From an uncultured Spirochaetia bacterium (GTDB lineage Bacteria > Spirochaetota > Spirochaetia > CAKZLE01), in NCBI GenBank assembly GCA_937125225.1, contig CAKZLE010000034.1, positions 124,001 to 188,000 on the forward strand: a DNA stretch of 64,000 nucleotides, given 5' to 3'. A program made the translations under genes and the position numbers. The notes below the pieces were generated by a model. That model searched no databases. It was given only the letters and a program-made list of their open reading frames with translations, and had not been told where the DNA came from. Every line of letters begins with the position of its first letter. Positions within the stretch are counted from its first letter, which is position 1. Positions 51,099-59,964 of the stretch are shown here, in pieces.

Positions 51099-51176
51099 GG
51101 TTCAAGACTCATTAGAAAACATATTCAGCTCTAGAAATGGCTAATATTTAGTATGGTTTTATCATAAATGTAACTC

Positions 51177-51200
51177 GGATGAATTATGCAACACCACGGG
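51177..51200 (+). repeat. Short dispersed motif, copy 3
   Basis: GGATGAATTATGCAACACCA followed by CGGG, nearly the same as 24044-24065 and in the same orientation as 49695-49719. Probably an orphan IS end. Confidence 0.5.
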
Positions 51201-51319
51201 TAACTTGTGAATAAATTAGATGGAAATATCACTATTAGATATGTCATAATTATCTTGACTACGATATATCCACGGAAATCAAAGAGAGTATCTTGTCGAT
51301 GAGTTTATATCTATACATC

Positions 51320-53770
51320 TTAAGAAAGACTACTATGATTATTCAGCAGATGTCTAATGGTATAGGAAAATTCTTCAATCAAAACAGGTTTCGTCAACAC
51401 AGAGTCAATATTATAAGTGTCCCTATTCTCCTCAGTAAGACTTTCACTATATCCGGTACATATGATTACTGGTAAATCAGGTTTGATTTCTCGCAGTCGC
51501 TTCACCAGTTGAAGACCAGACATTTTTGGCATCGTCATATCTGTTATCAACAGATCATAATCGTTTGATGCTTCAGAAAATCTTATGATCGCATACTCAA
51601 TATCACTGGTAGCAACAACCTTGTAGCCTAGCATTTCCAAGACCTTCTTCCCCAATGTAACAATTTGTTCTTCATCATCTACAAGGAGTATAGTCTCATT
51701 CCCTCTGAGAATCTCTTTTTCTTGATTATCTTCGAGGGGAATCTCATGTGAAATCAATGGAAAGGATATAGCGAACTCAGTACCAACACCCTGTTCACTC
51801 GTGACAGAAATACTACCTCCATGGTTCTTAACGATTCCCTGAACTATCGCTAACCCCAGACCAGTCCCTTTCCCCCGCTCTTTTGTGGTGAAATACGGGT
51901 CGAATATCTTATTAATCTCATCAGAGGGAATCCCTATACCATTATCTCTGATTCTCAGGACGATTTTCTGTGCGGGGCTGTTAGCCTCCTGAACACTTCT
52001 TGATGCTTTAGTAGCATCTTCAAGTGACACCACAATTTTTCCTCCGACCATATCCACCGCATGGTAAGCATTAGTGATAAGGTTTACAAGAATCTGCGTT
52101 AACTGAGTAGAGTTCCCCATCACACGAGAGTTCATACTAGTTATGGATACTGTCATTTCAACAGTTTTGGGGATTGTTGCATCAAGGAGTCTCATTGTTT
52201 CGTTTATTATGTCCTGTAACAGTAAGGGCTTCAACTTATCCTCTGCATGCTTACGACTAAATGACAGTATCTGATACACAATATCTTTAGATCTTTCCGC
52301 TGAAATTAGAATAGGATCTATTAAATCCAATAGCTCTGAATTATTGCTGCACTTCATCTTAAGAAGTTCTGCATTTCCCATGATCGGTGATAGGAGATTA
52401 TTAAAATCGTGAGCAATTCCTCCTGCAAGAGTACCAATTGCTTCAATTTTCTGTGACTGCTGAAGACGAGTTTCAAGTTTTATCCGTTCATCTATATTCC
52501 TTATGAGATATACCCAGCCAGTCAGCTTATCTTCTTCATTCTTCATCTCCACGATCACATGTTCAGTAGGAATGCTGGTCCCATTTTTATGCCTCAATGA
52601 AAAACGAACATCTTTAACAAAACCATGATCAGCCATCTCGGAATCAATAATACCTTTGAACTCCTGTGCATAGGTGCTATTGATATGTAGCATATCTATT
52701 GAGAAGCCCTCTAACTCTTCTAAACTATATCCAAAAATTTCCTGGGTTGCATTATTGCATTCTATGATAACAGGAGGCTTCTGGTCATCGAGTATCAGAA
52801 TCGCATCTAGTTGACTGTTGAATACCTTTTGAAACCGTAACTTATTCTCCAAAAGGGCTTTTTGAGCTCGTTTTTGTTCAGAGATATCAGAAATACTTGT
52901 TATGAGATAGAGATTTAAATTTTCCTCATCTTTAACTAGAGCGGTACTCTCATCAACCCAAATCTCTGTGCCATTCTTATGGATATATCGTAGTTCGATT
53001 CGATAGGTCATCTGGTCTTCTTCCATCAGACAGCGAAGATTCTCTTTTCTCATAACAATATCATCGTGATGGATAATATCGGTAAAATGACTCTTTTGAA
53101 TATCACTGAATGAGTATCCCAGTAGATCACAAAAGGCCTTATTGACCTTAAGGAACGCTCCATTGATCAAGGTCAAAGCAGTAGCAACTGTTGCCCTTTC
53201 AAACATGATACGAAATCGTTCTTCGCTTTCATTCAATTCATTTGTTCGCTCTTTTATTGCCTTATCCTGATTTTTATAAAGAAGAGAATTCCGTAGAACC
53301 AATGCCAGCACTTTGGATAATGTTTTCATGAGCTTAATCACAGTATCGATATGCTGTTCATCAGGCAACCCCAGCAGGAGTATCGCACCAACATGTTTTT
53401 GATCCAGATGCAATGGGATTGATAGTGAGAGGGAAAATGGGCTTGTTAGTAAAAATGAAGGCACCCCGTCAGGTTTTTTCAGATCCCATAATTCGATGTC
53501 ATGCAATTCATGGGTGCGATAATACATCTCATGAGCTTCTTGTGTTTCAACCCAATGACGTTCACGCTTAGGGTTGATTTCTATGACCCTGTGAGAGGTT
53601 CCCATGCATTGGATCACAAAAACACAACGAGCACCTGTCAATTCTCTCATCTCATCAGCCAGATATTTTGCCAGCTGACCGGGATCGCCAGAATTGGCCA
53701 TTATATTTTTCAATATATCAAGGGTCATCAAAGGGAATGCTGGATCTACATACAATCTATCTCTATTCAT
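51320..53770 (-). CDS. Hybrid sensor histidine kinase (GAF-PAS-PAS-HisKA-HATPase-REC)
   Basis: An 816-residue cytoplasmic hybrid kinase with no membrane segment. Order: GAF-like domain (about residues 20-170), two PAS domains (RFRIMFERATVATALTLING and RFQKVFNSQLDAILILDDQ), HisKA with IEAIGTLAGGIAHDFNNLLSP, HATPase with LITNAYHAVDM, RDNGIGIP and GKGTGLGLAIVQGI, and a C-terminal receiver domain with the phosphorylated aspartate in LLITDMTMPKMSG. Its ATG overlaps the end of the DUF1638 gene by eight bases, so it is translated with a corrinoid methyltransferase set. No separate regulator or output gene lies next to it. Confidence 0.9.
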   Translation of the reverse strand: MNRDRLYVDPAFPLMTLDILKNIMANSGDPGQLAKYLADEMRELTGARCVFVIQCMGTSHRVIEINPKRERHWVETQEAHEMYYRTHELHDIELWDLKKPDGVPSFLLTSPFSLSLSIPLHLDQKHVGAILLLGLPDEQHIDTVIKLMKTLSKVLALVLRNSLLYKNQDKAIKERTNELNESEERFRIMFERATVATALTLINGAFLKVNKAFCDLLGYSFSDIQKSHFTDIIHHDDIVMRKENLRCLMEEDQMTYRIELRYIHKNGTEIWVDESTALVKDEENLNLYLITSISDISEQKRAQKALLENKLRFQKVFNSQLDAILILDDQKPPVIIECNNATQEIFGYSLEELEGFSIDMLHINSTYAQEFKGIIDSEMADHGFVKDVRFSLRHKNGTSIPTEHVIVEMKNEEDKLTGWVYLIRNIDERIKLETRLQQSQKIEAIGTLAGGIAHDFNNLLSPIMGNAELLKMKCSNNSELLDLIDPILISAERSKDIVYQILSFSRKHAEDKLKPLLLQDIINETMRLLDATIPKTVEMTVSITSMNSRVMGNSTQLTQILVNLITNAYHAVDMVGGKIVVSLEDATKASRSVQEANSPAQKIVLRIRDNGIGIPSDEINKIFDPYFTTKERGKGTGLGLAIVQGIVKNHGGSISVTSEQGVGTEFAISFPLISHEIPLEDNQEKEILRGNETILLVDDEEQIVTLGKKVLEMLGYKVVATSDIEYAIIRFSEASNDYDLLITDMTMPKMSGLQLVKRLREIKPDLPVIICTGYSESLTEENRDTYNIDSVLTKPVLIEEFSYTIRHLLNNHSSLS

Positions 53771-54377
53771 CTATCACCTCAGCTGTAGTCAATTCATTCA
53801 AAGCAAATTGTATTTCGTTTCGCAACAAATCAAGTGAGACCGGTAGTGATTCCCAGGGAAGTCCACAATACTTTGCACACGCATCCATTTTTTGTGATGG
53901 AACAGGGGCTAGTCCTGTATCGAGTAATACAAGCTTAGTATGAAGATCCCCCATCATGCTTTTCGCGTTGGTTTCATCTAGTCCAAGTTCACTCCTAAAA
54001 ATAGATTCCCATCGATACATCCATTCAGGTAGGAGGAAGAATGCACCCTCATGAGAAAGCCGTCGATATTGTTCTCTCCCCAATAAGAGATCAATACAAT
54101 TATTACACCTGGTACGTACCACTTCTGTTCTCTGAGAAAGATTTGATATGCTTGAGCAGCAATCACCATATATTAGCAGATATTTATGAGTCTTCAGGAA
54201 ATCATCTGATAGCTGCGATTCAAGACTTGCTGCAAGTTTCTCAGGTTTCATATGAAGCATTGAACTTAAGAAGTTCACTTCAAGGTTTGGCCAGTATTGT
54301 TCTCTCAAAGTCTGTATCTCAGCTTTGAGAACACCACAGCTTACCATCGTTATTTTTTTATCGTCTTCATAGGTCAT
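53763..54377 (-). CDS. DUF1638 domain protein
   Basis: A 204-residue cysteine-containing protein of the DUF1638 family, found beside corrinoid proteins and methyltransferases in anaerobes. Visible features are VSCGVLKAEIQTLREQYWP, HKYLLIYGDCCSSISNL, TRCNNCIDLLLGREQYRRLSHEGAFFLLPEW and VLLDTGLAPVP. The cysteine sites (GDCC and RCNNC) could bind a metal or cobamide-related ligand; function is unproven. The ATG at 54377 overlaps the stop of the methyltransferase gene (ATGA) and is preferred to the codons four and more residues earlier. Confidence 0.8.
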   Translation of the reverse strand: MTYEDDKKITMVSCGVLKAEIQTLREQYWPNLEVNFLSSMLHMKPEKLAASLESQLSDDFLKTHKYLLIYGDCCSSISNLSQRTEVVRTRCNNCIDLLLGREQYRRLSHEGAFFLLPEWMYRWESIFRSELGLDETNAKSMMGDLHTKLVLLDTGLAPVPSQKMDACAKYCGLPWESLPVSLDLLRNEIQFALNELTTAEVIDE

Positions 54378-55405
54378 GAAGCATTCCACCCTACGTCAGC
54401 CAGAGCTTTTCTCATAGCGTGTAGGTTTTCAGGTGGAGTATGGTACAGGACATCTGCCCCCAGTGTTACCAGGATGAAATGTCTATCCTTCTCTCTGTCA
54501 CGGTCTTCAAGAATAGATCGGGATATCTGTTCTATCTGGGAGGATTCCAACTGATCCAGGCTGGGGCCGTGAGGCCCACTGAGCAGGATGGGGTCAGGGC
54601 CCAATATTTGTCGAGCCTTGGAGAGCCCTTCCGTATGCAAAAGAGCATAACCAATTGCTGAAGGGAGTCCTGTGAGGATGTCTAAATGATCAAGCATGAT
54701 AGTCCCTGCATGGTGTAATATCGAGGGGCCCTTTAGTTGGCCCAAAGCCTGCCTCAGCTTGGGACGTAACAGAGATTCCACTAGATTTCGTGGGAGTATT
54801 GCTGGAGAAGCATAACCGCAGGGGAGAAAAGTGACCATAGCTCCTTCATCGAAAAGACAATTTGCTAACTGAACAAAAAAGCGGTTCACCTTATCTAATA
54901 CCAGTTCTGCTTGTTCTGACTCGAATAGTACTAGCTCTAGCCATCTATCCATACCGAATACCAGTGCAGGTATATCAATGGGTGCAGGTAAACAGGCCGC
55001 AATCTGAACTTTTCCTTCACATGCGATTGAGATGAGTCTGATTGATTCTCTGAAATAGAGCAGATAAGGATTGGTATCGATATCCGGTAACGCCATCTTT
55101 TCCCATTGTGCGAAAGATAATACCCCTGGCCTCTTGATGTTAGGGGCTTCGAATTCAGAGAATTTCAACTCACTGCCGAAGGCAGCCCCGATCAAGGCAA
55201 AGGCAAAGGGACCAAACAACATGTCCGGTTTAAATTCATCATAAACAGCCATCTGCCCGGCAGTATACGCTTCAGGGTCCGAGTAGAATTTTTTAATAGA
55301 ACAGCTTGTCATCCGAGCACCATATAGGCTCAATATGGGAATGAATGCCCGTCGATCAAGAGGATCGCCTTTTATAGTTGACTCGATTCTTTCAAAACTA
55401 TTCAT
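54374..55405 (-). CDS. Uroporphyrinogen-decarboxylase-type corrinoid methyltransferase (MtaA/CmuA-like)
   Basis: A 343-residue TIM-barrel protein of the URO-D superfamily, in which MtaA/MtbA-type members move methyl groups between corrinoid proteins and thiols or other acceptors. Features are RRAFIPILSLYGARM, a DMLFGPFAF substrate loop, SILHHAGTIMLDHLDIL with the HxxG-like motif and GYALLHTEGLSKAR. The classical HXCX(n)C zinc set of MtaA is not obvious. The frame extends 19 codons upstream, but the ATG at 55405 follows CAGGAG and overlaps the corrinoid gene by eight bases, so it is chosen. Confidence 0.75.
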   Translation of the reverse strand: MNSFERIESTIKGDPLDRRAFIPILSLYGARMTSCSIKKFYSDPEAYTAGQMAVYDEFKPDMLFGPFAFALIGAAFGSELKFSEFEAPNIKRPGVLSFAQWEKMALPDIDTNPYLLYFRESIRLISIACEGKVQIAACLPAPIDIPALVFGMDRWLELVLFESEQAELVLDKVNRFFVQLANCLFDEGAMVTFLPCGYASPAILPRNLVESLLRPKLRQALGQLKGPSILHHAGTIMLDHLDILTGLPSAIGYALLHTEGLSKARQILGPDPILLSGPHGPSLDQLESSQIEQISRSILEDRDREKDRHFILVTLGADVLYHTPPENLHAMRKALADVGWNAS

Positions 55406-56075
55406 GAACAGTCTCCTGCTGGAGGGAAGCTTCCCAAAGTTCATCGAAAAGTTCTGGGGCATCTATGGCCGTGGATGAGGAACCATCAGATCCGATTTCT
55501 TTCTCAAGGTTAGGACTCACCATAAAGACAGCTCCTCCTACTGCTAACTGGATATGACCGGACAGGTTCCTTCTGTCTAGCTCCTTGCGCAATTTCTTGA
55601 TATTGTACGCAGTTGTCTTCATCATTGCCGATGCGCCAATGACTCTTGCTCCAATCTCAACAGCTGTATCCACAAACTCTTCAGCTGTGACATCATTACC
55701 AAGATCATAAACAATCCATCCATCTGCTTCAAGAAACGTTTTAACCATACGCCTTCCAAGAGAGTGAAAGTCATCTTCAATATTTCCTATAACAACTGGC
55801 CCCTTTTCAGATACAGTGTTCACATTATCTTTTTTGTTTTTGAGTGTCATGAATAATGCATCTTCAACGATCTTGGCTGCTACATATGATTGAGCTATTG
55901 AGAAATTCTCAGAGGTTCGCCACTCTTCGCCAATATGCTGCAGGGTGGGTATCAGAATTTGTTTCAAAAGTTTCTCGTAACCGTGTTCTTCTGACCACGC
56001 AGCAAGTAGGTTATTTGCTCCTTGTCGATCAGCTTTTTGAATCATTTCAAGCAACCGACTCTGAATATTTTCCAA
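55398..56075 (-). CDS. Cobalamin-binding (corrinoid) methyltransferase protein
   Basis: A 225-residue corrinoid protein of the MtaC/MtbC/MttC type. The N-terminal helical cap (about residues 1-85) includes ILIPTLQHIGEEWRTSENFSIAQSYVAAK. The B12-binding Rossmann domain starts at about residue 95 with GNIEDDFHSLGRRMV, containing the lower-ligand motif D-x-H-x-x-G, and continues with GWIVYDLGNDVTAEEFV and LAVGGAVF. The start codon is TTG at 56075 behind AGGGGGTAGGA. First gene of the four-gene operon. I looked for a cobalamin riboswitch upstream and saw none. Confidence 0.88.
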   Translation of the reverse strand: MENIQSRLLEMIQKADRQGANNLLAAWSEEHGYEKLLKQILIPTLQHIGEEWRTSENFSIAQSYVAAKIVEDALFMTLKNKKDNVNTVSEKGPVVIGNIEDDFHSLGRRMVKTFLEADGWIVYDLGNDVTAEEFVDTAVEIGARVIGASAMMKTTAYNIKKLRKELDRRNLSGHIQLAVGGAVFMVSPNLEKEIGSDGSSSTAIDAPELFDELWEASLQQETVHE

Positions 56076-56252
56076 ATCCTACCCCCTGAAAAAAGTATTT
56101 TAAAATTCTTCTCATTAAAACTATACAGCATAAGATTTCAAATAGCAATTTTTATGATTATATGATGAGTATGATGAGCCCATTAATCAAAACCAAATCT
56201 CAACAAATTTAAGGTGGACTTACGCCGCAACGAATGAATCCTTCTGTTTTAT

Positions 56253-56429
56253 CTATGATGATCCTAACTCCACAATCAACGAGCTAATAACCGGTTGGTA
56301 CTCACCTATAAGGTCCTCCTGTATTTTTCCGAATTCCTCATCATCTATGATTCCCTGTTTGTTTAGTGTCTTCATCATGTAGATAGCCAGGTGGTAATGC
56401 TTCTCTGCAGTAAACTGTTCTTCAGTCAT
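56253..56429 (-). CDS. Small SHOCT-like protein (58 aa) of recombinase cassettes
   Basis: ATG 56429 behind AAAGGAG encodes 58 residues: MTEEQFTAEKHYHLAIYMMK, TLNKQGIIDDEEFGKIQEDL, IGEYQPVISS and a short tail. The 'L---G-I--eEf-ki---L---Y-P-i' pattern is that of short SHOCT-like proteins found between serine recombinase genes in clostridial-type mobile elements. It begins three bases after the stop of the zinc-finger gene. No recombinase follows, so the cassette is incomplete. Confidence 0.65.
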   Translation of the reverse strand: MTEEQFTAEKHYHLAIYMMKTLNKQGIIDDEEFGKIQEDLIGEYQPVISSLIVELGSS

Positions 56430-56432
56430 CTT

Positions 56433-56846
56433 TTATTCTCCTTTGGAGTACCGATCATAGATGTAACATTCATGACAGCAGTATTTACGATTCCTGTTTC
56501 CATATGAGGTAAACTCATCTCCACAGAAGGCACAGGTGAATGTGTAGTAGGCTTTTCTCTGTACCTGATCAGGATGTGCATTCCACCAGTCCATACGGCA
56601 TCGATCTGAGCAAAATAGCCTTTTCTTATTACCGGTGGTATTCTTGAGTTTCTTTCCGCAATTCTTGCAACAGCCGGGGACGGTTTTAGGCACCTCGGCC
56701 CTTCGTTGTACTCTGTCCATCAGTCCATAAGATTTACAGAATGCTCGTATCTCTATCTTGGTGAGATCTAGCCTGTTAGCAATCGCGGTATATCCCATTC
56801 CTGCATTTCTCAGATCAGTGATCTGCCTTTCTTGTTCTTCTGTCAT
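56433..56846 (-). CDS. HTH plus zinc-finger protein of recombinase cassettes
   Basis: A 137-residue protein: an N-terminal sigma-like HTH (EERQITDLRNAGMGYTAIANRLDLTKIEIRAFCKSYGL in outline, residues ~4-42), then a zinc ribbon CCKNCGKKLKN...LFCSDRCRMDWWNAHP and a second cysteine set CAFCGDEFTSYGNRNRKYCCHEC. Proteins with this layout usually precede two or three large serine recombinase genes in mobile elements. The ATG follows AGGAGG within CTTATGACAG. Confidence 0.7.
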   Translation of the reverse strand: MTEEQERQITDLRNAGMGYTAIANRLDLTKIEIRAFCKSYGLMDRVQRRAEVPKTVPGCCKNCGKKLKNTTGNKKRLFCSDRCRMDWWNAHPDQVQRKAYYTFTCAFCGDEFTSYGNRNRKYCCHECYIYDRYSKGE

Positions 56847-57294
56847 AAGGTCCTCCTATGGTATACCGGAAAACCGTACCCCTTGGAGGATCCTGGGATG
56901 AAGGGAGAAGGAGAGAAGAGGATTGACGAAGTGTACTGTGTTGACGATAGGAACACATCAAGGAAAAACTCTTGTACCTGAGATCCTAGGAATGATTTCA
57001 GGAACATATCTAGGCACATGCCATATATTACTGAAATATAAGCACTTACGGAGTAATAGTTCTTATGTTCTTACAAAATACTATAGAGATAAATATATAT
57101 AAATATAGCAATAGCGGGCGCGTAGCAGGAGCGTATACGTATATACACGCGTATAGGGTTTTTAGGGTTCATAGGAACACCTGTGAGAAAAGTCTCCGGA
57201 TCTGCTCTTGGGGAGATCTCATTTGGTAGTCTTTACTGAGCTGCATGGTAATGAGCAGCTCGGGGTAGGTGCTGCGATGAGATCACACTAGAAC

Positions 57295-57383
57295 CTGAGC
57301 ATCACGAGATCTGCTCCTGAGATGTAATCATCAATCATATCAATGATGCCCTGAAGCGTGATCTCATGAGCCGTTAAATGGTG
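57295..57383 (+). repeat. ~100-bp intergenic repeat, copy A
   Basis: Begins CTGAGCATCACGAGA, continues with CAATGATGCCCTGAAG, and ends GCCGTTAAATGGTG. It aligns with copies B, C and D with many substitutions and small gaps, all in the same orientation. The conserved end is CCGTTAAATGGTG at 57371. Confidence 0.65.
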
Positions 57384-57603
57384 AAATCAATGCTAAGAAG
57401 TGACTATCTGGTTATGAGAGAGTCCTCCATGATGCAAAAAGATGGACAATTGGGAAACATCATACCGGACTACACTCTCAATCTATGGACGACAACGATG
57501 CTACAGAAGAGTAAAAGTGGATAATGGACAACCCATTTCATGATAGTCCACTCTTTAGTCCGATGAGTAAATCTCATTTCACTAACAAATAACAGGAGGG
57601 GCA

Positions 57604-57640
57604 GGACAATTGGACAATATTTTCTTTCTATAGAGCTTAT
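57604..57640 (+). repeat. GGACAATTGGACAA block, copy 1
   Basis: GGACAATTGGACAATATTTT followed by CTTTCTATAGAGCTTAT, closely matched at 59965-60001. Together with repeat copies A and C, which lie ~170-220 bp before the two blocks, this indicates an old duplication of a longer spacer. Confidence 0.55.
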
Positions 57641-57919
57641 AACTTATATATAAAGGGACCTTGGGTATGTATAACCATATATCCGCACGTATAGGGAAAA
57701 TTGATCCAAATCGTCCATTTGTCCGGGAGTGGCGATTATAGGGAAAGAACTGATCAGATCAGAGACTGTTCATTGAAAATCCTGCTACTGGGTAGGGATG
57801 CTTTTGGGTGATGATTACTGAGGTTGGTGGTGAAGGTTTTCTTGGTAGGGGAAGAATAGCAGACTCTTGGTGCTCCATTAGATCAGGGCATATAGGAAAG
57901 TTCAATATATCATGAGTAC

Positions 57920-58010
57920 GTTGAGGATCATTAATACGGCATAATCACAATAAAATGATATATAGTCTTGTTAAATAGTGGAGCTGCCCATCAGGACCCG
58001 TTAAATGGTG
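57920..58010 (+). repeat. ~100-bp intergenic repeat, copy B
   Basis: Shares AATAAAATGAT and TATAG with copy D and ends ATCAGGACCCGTTAAATGGT, G; the conserved CCGTTAAATGGTG is at 57998. It ends 17 bases before the stop codon of the minus-strand DUF4256 gene. Confidence 0.6.
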
Positions 58011-58026
58011 CTATAGGGAAACCTCA

Positions 58027-58575
58027 TCATATCCTGAGCATACCTCTGAACCCACGAGATGAATAGTAAGAATCTGCACCATTATGATACACAAATACAT
58101 GGTCATAGCGCCTGTCACAGAAGAGTGCTCCCCCCAACTTACGAATATTGGATGGGGTCTTGATCCAACTTGATGATTTCAGATCAAACTCACCCAATTC
58201 CTGCAGATCTCGATACTGAGTCTCTGTGAGGAGCTCAATGCCGGTGGATGAAGCTAAATCAATAACACTACCACGAGGTTTGTTCTTTTTTCTTGAATCA
58301 AGCGCCCTCTGATCATAGCAGAGACTTCTTCGCCCCTTAGGACTTTCAGGAGCACAATCACAGTACATATACTCATGGGTGAGATCATCATATCCTATGA
58401 TATCGGGTTCTCCTCCTGAAGCTTCCATTGCTGATAGGATGATGAGCTTATCTGGTTTAGCTTCTAGTACTCGCCTGACAGAGTTCCATTCGATACCCAT
58501 ATGACGATTCATATGCTTCACAAATCGATCTTTTAAGGTTTCAATTATATGCTCAATTAGTGGTGATTCCATCAC
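58027..58575 (-). CDS. DUF4256 family protein
   Basis: A 182-residue cytoplasmic protein of DUF4256. Diagnostic stretches are EASGGEPDIIGYDDLTHEYMYCDCAPESPKGRRSLCYDQ, RKKNKPRGSVIDLASSTGIELLTETQYRDLQELGEFD (partly shown as spaced here: RKKNKPRGSVIDLASS, GIELLTETQYRDLQ), SSWIKTPSNIRKLGGALFCD and RYDHVFVYHNGADSYYSSRG. The family is widespread and its function unknown; length and motifs are complete. The start ATG has an alternative one codon later. It is flanked by repeat copy B at its 3' side. Confidence 0.85.
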   Translation of the reverse strand: MMESPLIEHIIETLKDRFVKHMNRHMGIEWNSVRRVLEAKPDKLIILSAMEASGGEPDIIGYDDLTHEYMYCDCAPESPKGRRSLCYDQRALDSRKKNKPRGSVIDLASSTGIELLTETQYRDLQELGEFDLKSSSWIKTPSNIRKLGGALFCDRRYDHVFVYHNGADSYYSSRGFRGMLRI

Positions 58576-58624
58576 TCCTCCTGAGTCCTGTGGTTGTCGT
58601 GGCCCATAGCATAAGTGTTAGGTT

Positions 58625-59419
58625 TCAGGACCCTTTATGATGAGCAGCTTTTAAAATATTTTCTGCATATTCAGGATATAATTCTTGTACACAATCAGGG
58701 CAAAGGCTATGAGTAACTTTAGTATCAGTATGTATTAAAAGATATTCTTCAATTGGATAATATTTTCCATTCTCATCTCTAATCTTTTTGCAGTGACTAC
58801 AGACCGGTAAAGTTTCTTTCAGGGTTTTAATTTCATCCATTGCGTGTTGTATCACAGTTTGTTTTACTTCAAGTTCTTTACGATAGGCTTTTTCTTTTTC
58901 AAAACTCGTGATCAGGATCTCTTCGATCATGTATGCAAAATACGAGATTGCAAAATATATGGAGATGATTGAGAGGTAGAGTATTAGTGTCTCTAATGAA
59001 AGGACTTCATGAGAAGCTGGCAAATGAATAAAAATATAAATCAGGGATAGTGGTATGGAAAATGCTATGCACCAGATTTTCCCTTCTAATCTTCCCAGAA
59101 ACAGAAAGAAAATCAGGGGAAGGATGAGAAAGAACACATAGTAGATATGAACTTCAGGAAATGTGCATACCAGTAATAACAGCATGATGGAAATGAGACT
59201 TGATGATAGGCGATACATTCGGAATTGGTTTTGTTCATTGAATACTCGAATCATTACAATGTTTACAATGAAAAAGAGTACTAGAGAACTAAAAAATAGA
59301 TAATTCCCTGCAAACAAATGCCAGAGGCTAAACAGAGGAATACAGAGGGCTTGAATCTTCAGAAAATTCGTAAAGAAGGTGCGTATACTGTCTTGGAAAA
59401 GCAAATCACTTTTATTCAT
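58625..59419 (-). CDS. Membrane protein with C-terminal 'CxxCKKIR' zinc-binding domain
   Basis: A 264-residue protein. Six or so hydrophobic segments fill residues ~15-165. A coiled-coil stretch follows (FEKEKAYRKELEVKQTVIQHAMDEIKTLKETL), then the domain LPVCSHCKKIRDENGKYYPI and EEYLLIHTDTKVTHSLCPDC with two CxxC pairs. This C-terminal domain usually ends histidine kinases, diguanylate cyclases and response regulators, so the protein looks like a sensor input module that lacks a catalytic output. A fragment of a close paralogue is at 62776. Confidence 0.75.
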   Translation of the reverse strand: MNKSDLLFQDSIRTFFTNFLKIQALCIPLFSLWHLFAGNYLFFSSLVLFFIVNIVMIRVFNEQNQFRMYRLSSSLISIMLLLLVCTFPEVHIYYVFFLILPLIFFLFLGRLEGKIWCIAFSIPLSLIYIFIHLPASHEVLSLETLILYLSIISIYFAISYFAYMIEEILITSFEKEKAYRKELEVKQTVIQHAMDEIKTLKETLPVCSHCKKIRDENGKYYPIEEYLLIHTDTKVTHSLCPDCVQELYPEYAENILKAAHHKGS

Positions 59420-59526
59420 GGGATAGCCCCTTGATGCTTGGAATTTTTGGGCTCTCGTAGAAAAACAATTCTGATGACTGATGTTATCTCATATTGATAG
59501 AGAGATAATTTGATAAGAGTGTTTTG

Positions 59527-59590
59527 ACAAGCTATCACTATGCAGAGAAAAAGTTAATAGTAGCTATGACAGTTTTTTGTGATAGCTTGT
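59527..59590. repeat. 12-bp inverted repeat with 40-base spacer
   Basis: ACAAGCTATCAC (59527-59538) and GTGATAGCTTGT (59579-59590) are exact complements; a TTGACA overlaps the left arm and a T-run follows the right arm. A smaller pair TTATCTC/GAGATAA lies at 59484-59508. Located upstream of the minus-strand membrane protein gene, so a regulatory site or IS trace is possible. Confidence 0.45.
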
Positions 59591-59699
59591 ATTTTTACTT
59601 GCCGAGGTTTAACTACTAAACAATCAGGAACTGTTGGTTAGATTTGGATCATAGGAATACGAGATTGCCTTTGAGGTCTGAGTAGTCCTCTAAACCTCT

Positions 59700-59799
59700 G
59701 TGAGCATCACGAGAACTGACGCTAGGTCATGATCCCAGCAAACTATAGCAACTTATCAATGGTACCTTGAAGGGTTCTCACATAAGCCGTTAAATTGTG
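59700..59799 (+). repeat. ~100-bp intergenic repeat, copy C
   Basis: TGAGCATCACGAGA, ATGATCCCA, TTATCAATGGTACCTTGAAG and GCCGTTAAATTGTG in order, matching copy A at both ends and copy D in the middle. The remainder of 59420-60108 holds no gene I can support. Confidence 0.65.
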
Positions 59800-59964
59800 C
59801 GATTTGAGATTTAGGGTGGTTATCTGGACCAGATATCAGACCAAGATCTTGTCTTTTGAAGGCTCTTCTGCATAAGAGGTCCTATATGGCTTCCCATAAC
59901 AAATATAGTTCGAAAGGTGGTCAATGACTAATTCTACCATCTATAATCATTAATATTGGGATTC

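Larger units (their letters stand above)
56847..58026. other. 1.18-kb region without a recognisable gene
   Basis: I see no supportable protein-coding gene. It contains several purine-rich runs, the alternating TATACGTATATACACGCGTAT tract near 57133 (shortened here), repeat copies A and B, and the GGACAATTGGACAA block at 57604. The base composition and the repeats resemble 59420-60108 and 62413-62775, which suggests that these spacers share an origin. Confidence 0.6.

Noticed and set aside
56185-56222. Orphan end of the IS3-family element
   Set aside because: AACAAATTTAAG and AAGGTGGAC here resemble the sequence beyond and at the right end of the element at 28917, but the match is short, gapped and AT-rich, so chance cannot be excluded.
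56076-56252. Cobalamin riboswitch in front of the corrinoid operon
   Set aside because: No B12-box-like segment or suitable stems were seen; the 177-bp gap also contains little conserved-looking sequence.
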